Of a stretch of 14,391 nt of DNA, positions 7,403 to 13,380 are shown in pieces. Numbering within the stretch: the first letter of the stretch is position 1; each line of letters begins with the position of its first letter. The stretch is from Candidatus Methanomethylicia archaeon (GTDB lineage: Archaea; Thermoproteota; Methanomethylicia; Methanomethylicales; Methanomethylicaceae), in assembly GCA_024464205.1 (NCBI GenBank), contig JANHAI010000008.1, positions 1 to 14,391 of the forward strand, read 5' to 3'. Under the pieces are notes generated by a model that saw only the letters and a program-made list of their open reading frames with translations, did not search any database and was not told the origin of the DNA. The translations under genes were made by a program, and so were the position numbers.

Positions 7403-8506
7403 TCAAACTACCGTGAGGCCCTTCGGTGAAGCCGTAAGGTTCTCGATTCCGTTTTCTCTTATCACGACAAGGTCCTCAATCCTTACCCCGAAAGCTCCAG
7501 GTATGTAGACCCCCGGCTCAACAGTTATCACGTTGCCCTGCATAAGCCCCTTTTCGTTCTTTGGCCCAGCTATTGGTCCTTCGTGAACTGCGAGCCCGAC
7601 GCCATGCCCAAGCCCATGCACGAAGCGTTCGCCATAGCCGGCACTTTCTATTTCAGCCCTGGCAGTTCTGTCGAGGTCTCTGCCTGAAATCCCTGCTTTG
7701 GCCACGGCAAGCGCTGATTCCTGCGCCCTCAGGACTGCGCAATACACATCGATCGCTTCAACTTTAGGGGTCCCAAAAAATACTGTTCTCGTCATGTCTG
7801 AGCAGTAGCCACCGACCCTCACCCCGAAATCAAAGACAACCGCCTCTCCCCCCCTCGCCCTCCTCGCGCTTGGCATGCCGTGCGGGAAGACGGCGCGTTG
7901 GCCTGATGCCACTATCGTCTCAAACGCAAAACCTTCAGCACCCCCCCTCCTCAGATAGTATTCGAGGACGGACGCTGCTTCAAACTCGCTCATCCCTTCC
8001 TTCAACTCAGCGAGCGTTTTTTGGAATGCAGTGTCTGCGATCTCTTGGGCCTTGCGGATCAGTCCGATCTCCAAGTCATCCTTGACCTCCCTCATCCTCT
8101 CGATGCAACCTCCAATCGGGGCAAGGTGGGCAGACCCCTTCATCCGCTCATAAATGCTTACTGTCAGAAAGCCATCCTCTATCCCGACTTTCTCGCATCC
8201 GCGGAACCTCTTTATCACTGCTTCCAATGGTGACTCGCCAAAAGCGACCATTTCGATTGCGACGCCTTTGGGGATCCCTTTCGCTGCTGTTTCTTCATAA
8301 TCGAGAGGAGATACGACAAGCTCCACTTCGCCTTCCGCCCTGAAAAATAGCACCTTCCCTCCGCTCCCCATCGCAAAAGGTGCCCCCGTAAGGTAGAACA
8401 CATTCTCAGGCTTCGTGACTATGGCGTACTCAAGCCCATTTTTGCGGATCTCTTCTCTGAATGCCTCAAGCCTCAACTCATGTCGCATTTTTGTCCCCGC
8501 TTGCAT
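7403..8506 (-). CDS. M24-family Xaa-Pro dipeptidase/aminopeptidase
   Basis: A 367-residue pita-bread metallopeptidase that would release residues N-terminal to proline in the cytoplasm. An N-terminal creatinase-like domain (about 10-135) is followed by the M24 catalytic domain. All five expected metal ligands are visible: D226 (FDFG), D237 (CSDMTRT), H301 (GLGHGVG), E330 (TVEPGVY) and E344 (RIEDLVV); H209 and H297 fit the usual substrate-side histidines. The spacing and length match the family and the protein looks intact. ATG 8506 is taken because a TATA-like box lies about 27 bases upstream, which predicts a leaderless mRNA; ATG 8488 is the alternative. PepQ versus aminopeptidase P specificity cannot be decided from sequence. 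Confidence 0.92.
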   Translation of the reverse strand: MQAGTKMRHELRLEAFREEIRKNGLEYAIVTKPENVFYLTGAPFAMGSGGKVLFFRAEGEVELVVSPLDYEETAAKGIPKGVAIEMVAFGESPLEAVIKRFRGCEKVGIEDGFLTVSIYERMKGSAHLAPIGGCIERMREVKDDLEIGLIRKAQEIADTAFQKTLAELKEGMSEFEAASVLEYYLRRGGAEGFAFETIVASGQRAVFPHGMPSARRARGGEAVVFDFGVRVGGYCSDMTRTVFFGTPKVEAIDVYCAVLRAQESALAVAKAGISGRDLDRTARAEIESAGYGERFVHGLGHGVGLAVHEGPIAGPKNEKGLMQGNVITVEPGVYIPGAFGVRIEDLVVIRENGIENLTASPKGLTVV

Positions 8507-8527
8507 TAAATCGTAGTCCCGATTCGG

Positions 8528-8537
8528 TAAATAAATC
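8528..8537 (-). promoter_or_regulatory. TATA-like box of the M24 peptidase gene
   Basis: GATTTATTTA on the minus strand is centred about 27 bases before ATG 8506, the spacing expected for a leaderless transcript. A small inverted repeat lies just upstream at 8562-8575. Confidence 0.5.
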
Positions 8538-8603
8538 CACCACTTCCGAACCTACCCAAACGCATCGAACGATGCTACGCCCAAAAGGCAAGCGCATTAA
8601 ATG

Positions 8604-8610
8604 TTTATAC
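8604..8610 (+). promoter_or_regulatory. TATA-like box of the DUF84 NTPase gene
   Basis: TTTATAC, within AATGTTTATACG, is about 40 bases before ATG 8647. It predicts a leader of about 14 bases containing a weak GTGA site. Confidence 0.5.
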
Positions 8611-8646
8611 GAAAGGAAAGTCCGAGCTTGATTAGGCGAAAGTGAA

Positions 8647-9192
8647 ATGATTGTTGCGGTAGGCTCATCAAACCCAGTTAAGGTAAAAGCAGTGGAGAAC
8701 GTCCTCTCGAAGTTCTTCAACGTCTCAGTCGTAGCGAGAAATGTGGAAACCGGCGTCCCACCTCAGCCTATCGGTGCAGGAGTCACGATCCGCGGAGCGA
8801 TTTGCCGGGCGAAGGCAGCAATTCGCTCTGAGCCTTCCGCAGACCTCGGCGTAGGGATCGAATCGGGCCTTTTGGAGTTCCCCTTCACGATCTCGGGTTA
8901 TATGGATCAACAATTTGCAGCGATAGTGGACGGGGACGGAGCCATAACCCTTGGGGGAGGTCCCGCCTTTGAATACCCTTCGGCGATCATAAACAAGGTG
9001 ATTAGCGAGCGAATAGAGATCAACGACGCCATGTGGTACCTCACTGGCATCAAAGAACTCGGCAGGAAAGAGGGAGCCATAGGGTATTTCTCAAAGGGGT
9101 GCCTCGATAGGACAAGGCTCACTGAGCAGGCTGTCCTGATGGCGCTTATCCCGCGGCTTAACAAGGATCTATATTTCCCTGGCCAACCTTGA
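8647..9192 (+). CDS. Inosine/xanthosine triphosphatase, DUF84 (YjjX-like)
   Basis: House-cleaning nucleoside triphosphatase that hydrolyses ITP and XTP so deaminated purines are not used in RNA or DNA. The 181-residue length is normal. The N-terminal VGSSNPVKVKAV (5-16) is the family P-site signature shared with HAM1-like NTPases. RGAICRAKAA, GVGIESGL and MDQQFAAIVDG follow in the expected order, and SKGCLDRTRLTEQAV forms the C-terminal part. ATG 8647 is used because it is the first start after the TATA box and leads straight into the signature. The gene stands alone, divergent from the M24 peptidase and convergent with hypE. The assignment to DUF84 rather than HAM1 rests on the NPVK motif and the missing HAM1-type SHR ending. 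Confidence 0.88.
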   Translation: MIVAVGSSNPVKVKAVENVLSKFFNVSVVARNVETGVPPQPIGAGVTIRGAICRAKAAIRSEPSADLGVGIESGLLEFPFTISGYMDQQFAAIVDGDGAITLGGGPAFEYPSAIINKVISERIEINDAMWYLTGIKELGRKEGAIGYFSKGCLDRTRLTEQAVLMALIPRLNKDLYFPGQP

Positions 9193-9217
9193 TAAGAACG
9201 AAAGACAGATCAGCTAG

Positions 9218-9238
9218 CGGCAGCGGCGCCACCTGCCG
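9218..9238. terminator. GC-rich hairpin between the DUF84 gene and hypE
   Basis: CGGCAG at 9218-9223 pairs perfectly with CTGCCG at 9233-9238 across a 9-base loop. It sits about 26 bases after the DUF84 stop in the 130-base convergent gap. No T-run follows, so termination is only a possibility. The rest of the gap holds no gene I can identify. Confidence 0.25.
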
Positions 9239-9322
9239 TCCAGTCCCCATTATGGGATGCCCAAAAATACGATGAGCTACGATTGCTTTCAAGCGAAATG
9301 CGGGCATCCGCCCTTTCCTCGA

Positions 9323-10345
9323 TCAGCAGATCCGGGGAGTCGCCTCCCCGAGCGGAGGGTTCACTATCCTCTTCCCGCCAGAGGAGGTCTGGAGAATCAC
9401 GTAACCTGCCCTCTCGGCCCGCACATGCCCCGCAATTCTCGCATCTCTACCTTCGGGCAGGGATCTGATCGCCTCAAGAACTCGCTCGGCGTCTTCGTTT
9501 TTTACGCCGAAGACGGCCCTGCCCTCGCATGTCAGCTCCAAAGGGTCAAGCCCGAGCATCTCGCATGCCCCCTTGACCTCCTCTCTGATCGGTATCTCAT
9601 CCTCATCGAGCCAGACGCTCACGCGGGACCTGGAAGCCATCTCGTTGATCGCCATCGCGAAACCCCCCCTCGTCGGGTCCTTCGCTGCTGTGACCTTCCC
9701 CGCTGCCATTGCCGTTTCCATTAGCCTCCAGAGTGGAAAGGCGTCTGAGCTGACATTGGTCTTGAACGCTATCCCGCTCCTGACAGAGGCTATCGCAATG
9801 CCGTGATCCCCCAAAGGCCCGCTCACCACTATGGCGTCTCCAGGCTTCAGCCCTGAATCTAGTATGAGCCCTCCCCTCTTTGTCAGCCCGATCCCCGTGG
9901 TGGATATTATGATCCCGTCTAGATTCCCCTTTGGCATTACCTTGAAGTCGCCATGGATTATTGCAGCATCGACCTCTCTGGCCACGCTGTCCATCGACTT
10001 CACTATCCTCTCCAGATCAGCGATTCTGAAACCTTCCTCAACGACAATCGTGTCGGTCATCGCAACTGGTTTTGCACCCATCATCGCAAGGTCATTGATC
10101 GCCCCGCAGGCTGAGAGCATCCCGATGTCCCCTCCCGGGAAGAAGATAGGATCGATCGTATGGGCATCGGAGGAGACGACGACCTCCACGTCCCCCAACG
10201 GAAGCGAAGCCCCGTCGTCGAACTCGTCGAGCCCGGCTCCACCGAGGGCTTGATGCTTTGTGATGTTCTTGATGATGGCCGCCCTTACCAGGTCATTCAT
10301 AATCGTCCCTCCAGCACCATGGCTCAGCTGTATGATTTCCGCCAC
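9323..10345 (-). CDS. hypE: Hydrogenase maturation factor HypE
   Basis: HypE dehydrates a carbamoyl group placed on its C-terminal cysteine by HypF to a thiocyanate, the source of the cyanide ligands of [NiFe] hydrogenase iron. The 340-residue PurM-like ATPase begins LSHGAGG (7-13), with FDDGA, SSDAHTIDPIFFPGGDIG and GAINDLAMMGA as ATP- and metal-binding segments. It ends in PRIC with the essential terminal Cys340, so it looks functional. The start is GTG 10345, with GAGGT 11 bases upstream. No hypF, hypC, hypD or hydrogenase subunit is in the window. It faces the S8e gene divergently and shares strand with hypA on the other side of S8e. Confidence 0.96.
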   Translation of the reverse strand: MAEIIQLSHGAGGTIMNDLVRAAIIKNITKHQALGGAGLDEFDDGASLPLGDVEVVVSSDAHTIDPIFFPGGDIGMLSACGAINDLAMMGAKPVAMTDTIVVEEGFRIADLERIVKSMDSVAREVDAAIIHGDFKVMPKGNLDGIIISTTGIGLTKRGGLILDSGLKPGDAIVVSGPLGDHGIAIASVRSGIAFKTNVSSDAFPLWRLMETAMAAGKVTAAKDPTRGGFAMAINEMASRSRVSVWLDEDEIPIREEVKGACEMLGLDPLELTCEGRAVFGVKNEDAERVLEAIRSLPEGRDARIAGHVRAERAGYVILQTSSGGKRIVNPPLGEATPRIC

Positions 10346-10397
10346 ACGAATCCCCTACCTCGAGATCTATTGACGGCTTACAAATTACCTCAAAAAA

Positions 10398-10405
10398 CTT
10401 ATATC
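10398..10405 (+). promoter_or_regulatory. TATA box of the S8e gene (possible shared element with hypE)
   Basis: CTTATATC lies about 51 bases before ATG 10453, predicting a leader of about 25 bases. The sequence reads GATATAAG on the other strand, so it could serve hypE as well, although its distance there (about 55 bases) implies a longer leader. Confidence 0.5.
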
Positions 10406-10452
10406 TGTATTCATTTTAGGTAGCGTGTCTGAACAATAATGGGGTAATGTTG

Positions 10453-10839
10453 ATGAGTTATTACCAAGGGCGCGATAAGAAGAAGCCAACCGGTGGCCGT
10501 ATCCACTACCTTAGGGAGAAGAAGAAGCACGAACTGGGCTCAGCACCAACCGAAACAACAATGGCTTCGAAGGACGAATCGAGGAAGAAGACAAGGGCTT
10601 ATGGCGGCAATTCAAAGCTCCGGCTGGATGGCGCGCTCTTCGTCAACTTGACAGACGCAAAGACTAACACAAGCAAGAAAGTCAGGATCCTCAAGGTCAA
10701 GAACAACCCGTCGAACGTTGACTACGCCAGGAGGGGGGTCATAACAAAGGGCGCTATAATCGAGACCGAGCTTGGCGATGCGAAGATCACGTCTAGACCT
10801 GGCCAGGATGGCATCCTAAACGCTGTCCTTCTAAAATGA
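10453..10839 (+). CDS. rps8e: Small ribosomal subunit protein eS8 (S8e)
   Basis: A 128-residue archaeal/eukaryal-type ribosomal protein of the 30S subunit. Conserved features are the start YYQGRDKKKPTGG, the basic stretch LREKKKHELG, the RKKTRAYGGNSKLRL segment, NPSNVDYARRGVITKGA, and the end TSRPGQDGILNAVLLK. Length and charge are normal for archaea, which lack the eukaryotic insertion. Two ATGs (10447, 10453) are close; 10453 starts the canonical MSYYQG and is 8 bases after a GGGG stretch. It is transcribed alone, between hypE (divergent) and hypA (convergent). Confidence 0.96.
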   Translation: MSYYQGRDKKKPTGGRIHYLREKKKHELGSAPTETTMASKDESRKKTRAYGGNSKLRLDGALFVNLTDAKTNTSKKVRILKVKNNPSNVDYARRGVITKGAIIETELGDAKITSRPGQDGILNAVLLK

Positions 10840-10885
10840 TCCCCGAGGGAATATCCGTCCGCCATAAGACTTTAAAAAGGATCGT

Positions 10886-11260
10886 TCAGGCTCCTTTCTT
10901 TTTAGAGCCTTTAACCCTCTTCAGCACTAGCTCTTTTCCCTGCTCAAACTCGACTTCTCTGCTCTTGCAGCGCGGACAGCAGAACTCGTAGTCCGAAAGC
11001 ATTGCCTTCATGTCGATCTTGCTTGACTTGCCACAGGCGTTGCACTTCATCGACGCCCTCCTTCGCCTCACGAAAAATTTTGCGCCCTGGGCTACAGTGC
11101 CCTCGCTCGCCATCTTGAGCGAAAACTTCAGCTGGGAACCATTAATGTGAGTCAGATCTCCGATCTCGATATAGACCTCATTTACCTCGGAGAGCCGCTG
11201 CTCCTCAGCCAACTTCGTCAGGTAATCAACGACATTGACAGCAAGGGATAGTTCATGCAT
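10886..11260 (-). CDS. hypA: Hydrogenase nickel-incorporation protein HypA
   Basis: Delivers nickel to [NiFe] hydrogenase large subunits, usually with HypB. The 124-residue protein begins Met-His-Glu, with His2 as the known nickel ligand, and carries a zinc site built from C73-x2-C76 (CNAC) and C95-x2-C98 (CPRC), with an additional C94. The lysine-rich end (KRVKGSKKKGA) is slightly longer than average. The ATG at 11260 lies about 23 bases after a TATA-like box, implying a leaderless mRNA. It diverges from srp19 across only 63 bases, with an overlapping core promoter. Convergent S8e separates it from hypE. hypB is not present here. Confidence 0.95.
   Translation of the reverse strand: MHELSLAVNVVDYLTKLAEEQRLSEVNEVYIEIGDLTHINGSQLKFSLKMASEGTVAQGAKFFVRRRRASMKCNACGKSSKIDMKAMLSDYEFCCPRCKSREVEFEQGKELVLKRVKGSKKKGA
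10890..10906 (+). terminator. T-rich stretch, possible S8e terminator inside the hypA end
   Basis: CCTTTCTTTTTAG, about 55 bases past the S8e stop, is the first strong T-tract on the plus strand. It is enclosed by GGCTC and GAGCC, which could pair. It overlaps the last codons of convergent hypA, whose poly-lysine tail explains the composition, so the call is tentative. Confidence 0.25.
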
Positions 11261-11278
11261 CTGCTTTCAACTAACAAA

Positions 11279-11300
11279 AAATTTAAGGACCTTAATATTA
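11279..11300. promoter_or_regulatory. Back-to-back core promoters of hypA (-) and srp19 (+)
   Basis: Two TATA-like boxes abut: CTTAAATTT on the minus strand (11279-11287) and CCTTAATATTA on the plus strand (11290-11300). Each is about 23-30 bases from its own ATG. They are joined by a perfect 13-base palindrome, TTAAGGACCTTAA, at 11283-11295. The factor-binding sites must overlap. Confidence 0.55.
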
Positions 11301-11323
11301 CTTGCCACTGAAGAGTGCCTCAC

Positions 11324-11623
11324 ATGAGCAAGAGATCCAGTTCTACCGTCATTTGGCCGATGTACCTTGATTCAACAAAAAGCCGCGCCAAGGGTAGAAG
11401 GATCCCGCGGAACATCGCCGTGGAATCCCCGCAGGTAGAGGAGATCCTGGAGGCATGCAAGGAACTGTCGCTGAACCCTTCATTGGAGGCAGGAAAAAAG
11501 CACCCTTCTGCTTGGGGCGACAAACCAGGGAGGGTCGTGATAGCCAAGAAAGGCAAGAAGCTACAAACTCTGAAGGAGATTTCGGCAGCAATAATTCGCA
11601 AAAGGAAGCTCAGGAAGCAATGA
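11324..11623 (+). CDS. srp19: Signal recognition particle 19 kDa protein
   Basis: Binds the tips of SRP RNA helices 6 and 8 and prepares the RNA for SRP54 during co-translational targeting of membrane and secreted proteins. The 99-residue protein has the family opening VIWPMYLDSTKSRAKGRRIP (about 8-27), with the RNA-contacting basic region, the AVESPQVEEI helix, the NPSLEAGKKHP segment and a basic C-terminus. Length is normal for archaea. ATG 11324 is preferred over GTG 11315 because the TATA box places transcription start almost on that ATG, giving a leaderless mRNA. A T-rich stretch and a new TATA-like box follow before gar1, so the genes may be transcribed separately. Confidence 0.95.
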   Translation: MSKRSSSTVIWPMYLDSTKSRAKGRRIPRNIAVESPQVEEILEACKELSLNPSLEAGKKHPSAWGDKPGRVVIAKKGKKLQTLKEISAAIIRKRKLRKQ

Positions 11624-11647
11624 ATTTTCACCCGATTTTAAAAAGGG

Positions 11648-11658
11648 TAATATTTAAG
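11648..11658 (+). promoter_or_regulatory. TATA-like box of gar1-tfb
   Basis: TAATATTTAAG is centred near 11653 and predicts a transcript start near 11680. That makes a gar1 leader of about 40 bases, nearly all of which is the hairpin described separately. Confidence 0.5.
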
Positions 11659-11679
11659 GTAAAGAATATAACGAAGGTC

Positions 11680-11721
11680 GATGATTACCTCCATGTTCCT
11701 GACTGCTTGGAGATGGTCATT
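11680..11721 (+). promoter_or_regulatory. Predicted leader hairpin covering the gar1 Shine-Dalgarno site
   Basis: ATGATTACCTCC (11681-11692) can pair with GGAGATGGTCAT (11709-11720): nine Watson-Crick pairs, two G-U pairs and a single C-A mismatch, with an extra A-T pair at the loop side. The loop is about 14 bases. The 3' arm holds the GGAG ribosome site and ends at the TTG start codon. Read directly from the bases; folding energy was not computed. Confidence 0.5.
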
Positions 11722-12002
11722 TGCGTTACCTTGGGGTTGCTTTGCATATTAGTCGGAGCGGTCTTCTGACCGTGAAGTCAACAGAGCCACCTCGAATAGG
11801 ATCGAAAGTGGTCATAAAAGGGAGGGGCCCCATCGGGAACGTCATAGACGTCTTCGGTCCCGTGGGTCGCCCTTATGTTTCGGTAAAGCTTTGGCGAGAT
11901 TTCCCGGGCAAACATGTGTCGGATGTGGAGATATTTGTGGAAGATAGAGATGCAAGACAATTTAGAAAAAGTCGAAGATACAACCCAAAGAGATCTTTCT
12001 GA
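11721..12002 (+). CDS. gar1: H/ACA ribonucleoprotein protein Gar1
   Basis: Gar1 joins Cbf5, Nop10 and L7Ae in the H/ACA sRNP that makes pseudouridine in rRNA, where it helps substrate turnover. The 93-residue protein is one small beta-barrel domain: [17 protein letters not shown] opens it, IGSKVVIKG and the signature [18 protein letters not shown] follow, and a basic tail with [12 protein letters not shown] ends it. The start is TTG 11721: a stop codon lies seven codons upstream in frame, no ATG is available, and GGAG stands 8 bases before. The stop falls 53 bases inside the next gene, tfb, so the two are co-transcribed and probably coupled. The linkage gar1-tfb occurs in other archaea. The short leader can form a strong hairpin. 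Confidence 0.92.
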   Translation: MRYLGVALHISRSGLLTVKSTEPPRIGSKVVIKGRGPIGNVIDVFGPVGRPYVSVKLWRDFPGKHVSDVEIFVEDRDARQFRKSRRYNPKRSF

Positions 12003-12924
12003 TCTCCAGGGTCGTGTAGAGGCGCTTACTTGCCCGGAATGCGGGGCAAGGACATTAGTAAGGGACTATGAGAGGGCAGAGGTCACCTGCACAGAATGCG
12101 GGCTGGTCCTAGGCGACAAGCTCCTGGACCCTGGTCCCGAATGGCGTGCTTTTGACAGCGATCAGAGGGACAAGCGCTCCAGGGCCGGGGCCCCAGTCAC
12201 CCTCACGATACATGACAAAGGTCTGTCTACGATGATCGACTGGAGGGACAAGGACAGCTACGGTAAATCGCTTACATCCAAGAAGAGGGCGCAGATCTAC
12301 CGGCTAAGGAAATGGCAGAGGCGCATAAGGGTCTCCGACGCATCGGAGCGCAACCTCGCTTTTGCACTCTCGGAGCTTGAGCGAATGTCCTCGCAGCTCG
12401 GCCTGTCTAGAAACATCAGGGAGGCATCAGCACTCCTCTACAGGAAGGCGGTCGAGAGTCAGCTGATAAGGGGCAGATCTATTGAGAGCATGACCGGTGC
12501 AGCCCTCTATGCCGCATGCAGGAAATACAACGTTCCACTCACGCTTGACGAAGTTGCATCGGTCTCAAGGGCGAACAAGAAGGAGATCGCAAGGAGCTAC
12601 AGGTTCGTGTCGAGCGAATTGACCATCAGGGTGCTCCCGACAGACCCCGTAAATTATGTGCCACGACTAATAACGAAACTGAGCCTTGACGGGGCAGTTC
12701 AGCGGAAGTCCGTCGAAATAATAAAATTCGCAAGCAGCGAAGGTCTCACCTCTGGTCGTGGACCGACAGGCGTGGCAGCAGCAGCGGTCTATATAGCGAG
12801 CGTCCTTCTGGAAAGGAAGCGCACCCAACGGGACATTGCGACTTCCGCAGGAGTGACCGAAGTAACTGTAAGGAATCGTTACAAGGAGCTCCTCGAGAAG
12901 CTCGATCTTGAGATATATTTATAG
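11950..12924 (+). CDS. tfb: Transcription initiation factor B (TFB, archaeal TFIIB)
   Basis: Recruits RNA polymerase to the TBP-TATA complex and sets promoter direction through the BRE. The 324-residue protein has an N-terminal zinc ribbon (C28, C31, C47, C50; CPEC...CTEC), the B-reader/linker region with [17 protein letters not shown] and [26 protein letters not shown], and then two cyclin repeats (about 115-210 and 215-320). The second ends with the helix-turn-helix [19 protein letters not shown]. It is full length and intact. ATG 11950 is chosen since family proteins have short N-terminal leaders; it overlaps gar1 by 53 bases and has only a weak GGAAG site, so an earlier in-frame start (TTG 11935, ATG 11923) is possible. 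The last codons contain a TATA-like sequence. Confidence 0.97.
   Translation: MQDNLEKVEDTTQRDLSDLQGRVEALTCPECGARTLVRDYERAEVTCTECGLVLGDKLLDPGPEWRAFDSDQRDKRSRAGAPVTLTIHDKGLSTMIDWRDKDSYGKSLTSKKRAQIYRLRKWQRRIRVSDASERNLAFALSELERMSSQLGLSRNIREASALLYRKAVESQLIRGRSIESMTGAALYAACRKYNVPLTLDEVASVSRANKKEIARSYRFVSSELTIRVLPTDPVNYVPRLITKLSLDGAVQRKSVEIIKFASSEGLTSGRGPTGVAAAAVYIASVLLERKRTQRDIATSAGVTEVTVRNRYKELLEKLDLEIYL
12910..12921 (+). promoter_or_regulatory. TATA-like box within the tfb 3' end, serving the TFE-beta gene
   Basis: GATATATTTATA spans the last codons of tfb and is one of the best TATA matches in the window. It predicts a start near 12942, about 19 bases before the next ATG. A run of six T at 12937-12942 may also end tfb transcripts. 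Confidence 0.45.
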
Positions 12925-12948
12925 TCAAATAATGCCTTTTTTGATATA

Positions 12949-12954
12949 AGGGTG
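12949..12954 (+). promoter_or_regulatory. Ribosome binding site (AGGGTG) of the TFE-beta gene
   Basis: AGGGTG lies 6 bases before ATG 12961. It excludes the in-frame GTG at 12952, which is part of the site itself. Confidence 0.6.
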
Positions 12955-12960
12955 CGCTGG

Positions 12961-13380
12961 ATGGCCAGTGATCTAGAGGAAAAGATACTCTTGCTGCTTC
13001 AGAATAGTCCAGAAGGCGTAATCCTGCAGAGCGAGCTGTGGAAGATTCTGGACTCCGGCAGCAGGGAGGTCTCTCGGTCACTTGCAAAGATGGCAAAGCG
13101 CAATCTGATCCTCAGGGAGCCATACAGCGACGGTGGAAGGAAGACCTTCAAAGTAATATTGCTGAAGAAAAAGCCAAAGATAGAGCTTGACGACATTTTG
13201 TGGTGCTGCTGCTTCACTTGCCATGACCTCTCCAAATGCGGAATGGGTCTCCCCATATCTCCTGAGATGTGCCCCAAGCTAACCATCTCGCTCAGAAACG
13301 AGATGATAAAGATGAAAAAGCAGGAGGAGCTAAAGAAAATCAGCTCGCAGAGTGGAGATGGGGATGCCAAAGAAGGATAG
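12961..13380 (+). CDS. Winged-helix protein with C-terminal Fe-S cysteine cluster, probable TFE-beta
   Basis: A 139-residue protein with a winged-helix domain (about 3-70; helices LEEKILLLLQ, QSELWKILD, SREVSRSLAKMAKRNL and a GGRKTFKV wing). A cysteine cluster follows: C82, C83, C84, C87, C93 and C104, giving the likely cubane ligand pattern C84-x2-C87-x5-C93-x10-C104. A charged helix ends it. Archaeal TFE-beta, the orthologue of human RNA polymerase III subunit hRPC39, is a small winged-helix protein with a [4Fe-4S] cluster that partners TFE-alpha in opening promoter DNA. Size, domain order and position beside tfb all fit. It overlaps rlmE by 17 bases. Alternative: another Fe-S winged-helix regulator. 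I infer TFE-beta from architecture and context rather than from a recalled alignment. Confidence 0.65.
   Translation: MASDLEEKILLLLQNSPEGVILQSELWKILDSGSREVSRSLAKMAKRNLILREPYSDGGRKTFKVILLKKKPKIELDDILWCCCFTCHDLSKCGMGLPISPEMCPKLTISLRNEMIKMKKQEELKKISSQSGDGDAKEG
13354..13357 (+). promoter_or_regulatory. Ribosome binding site (GGAG) choosing the rlmE start
   Basis: GGAG stands 6 bases before ATG 13364, the start that gives MPKKD. In-frame GTG 13352 and ATG 13358 overlap or touch the site and are disfavoured. Confidence 0.55.

Noticed and set aside
9333..9350. Perfect 7-base-pair hairpin with a TCGC loop as a terminator
   Set aside because: It lies within the last hypE codons (for Gly-Glu-Ala-Thr-Pro-Arg) and no T-run follows on either strand, so function is not supported.
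9257..9724. Open frame on the plus strand opposite the hypE end
   Set aside because: It covers the conserved C-terminal half of HypE in antisense; the short gap 9193-9322 gives it no convincing promoter.
11679..11702. Possible C/D box guide RNA (CGATGA followed by CTGA)
   Set aside because: The C box deviates at two positions, there is no flanking stem or second box pair, and the same bases are better explained by the gar1 leader hairpin.
11455..11769. Open frame bridging srp19 and gar1 on the plus strand
   Set aside because: It runs out of frame through both genes and has no recognisable protein pattern; only its last 23 codons are kept, as a possible leader ORF.
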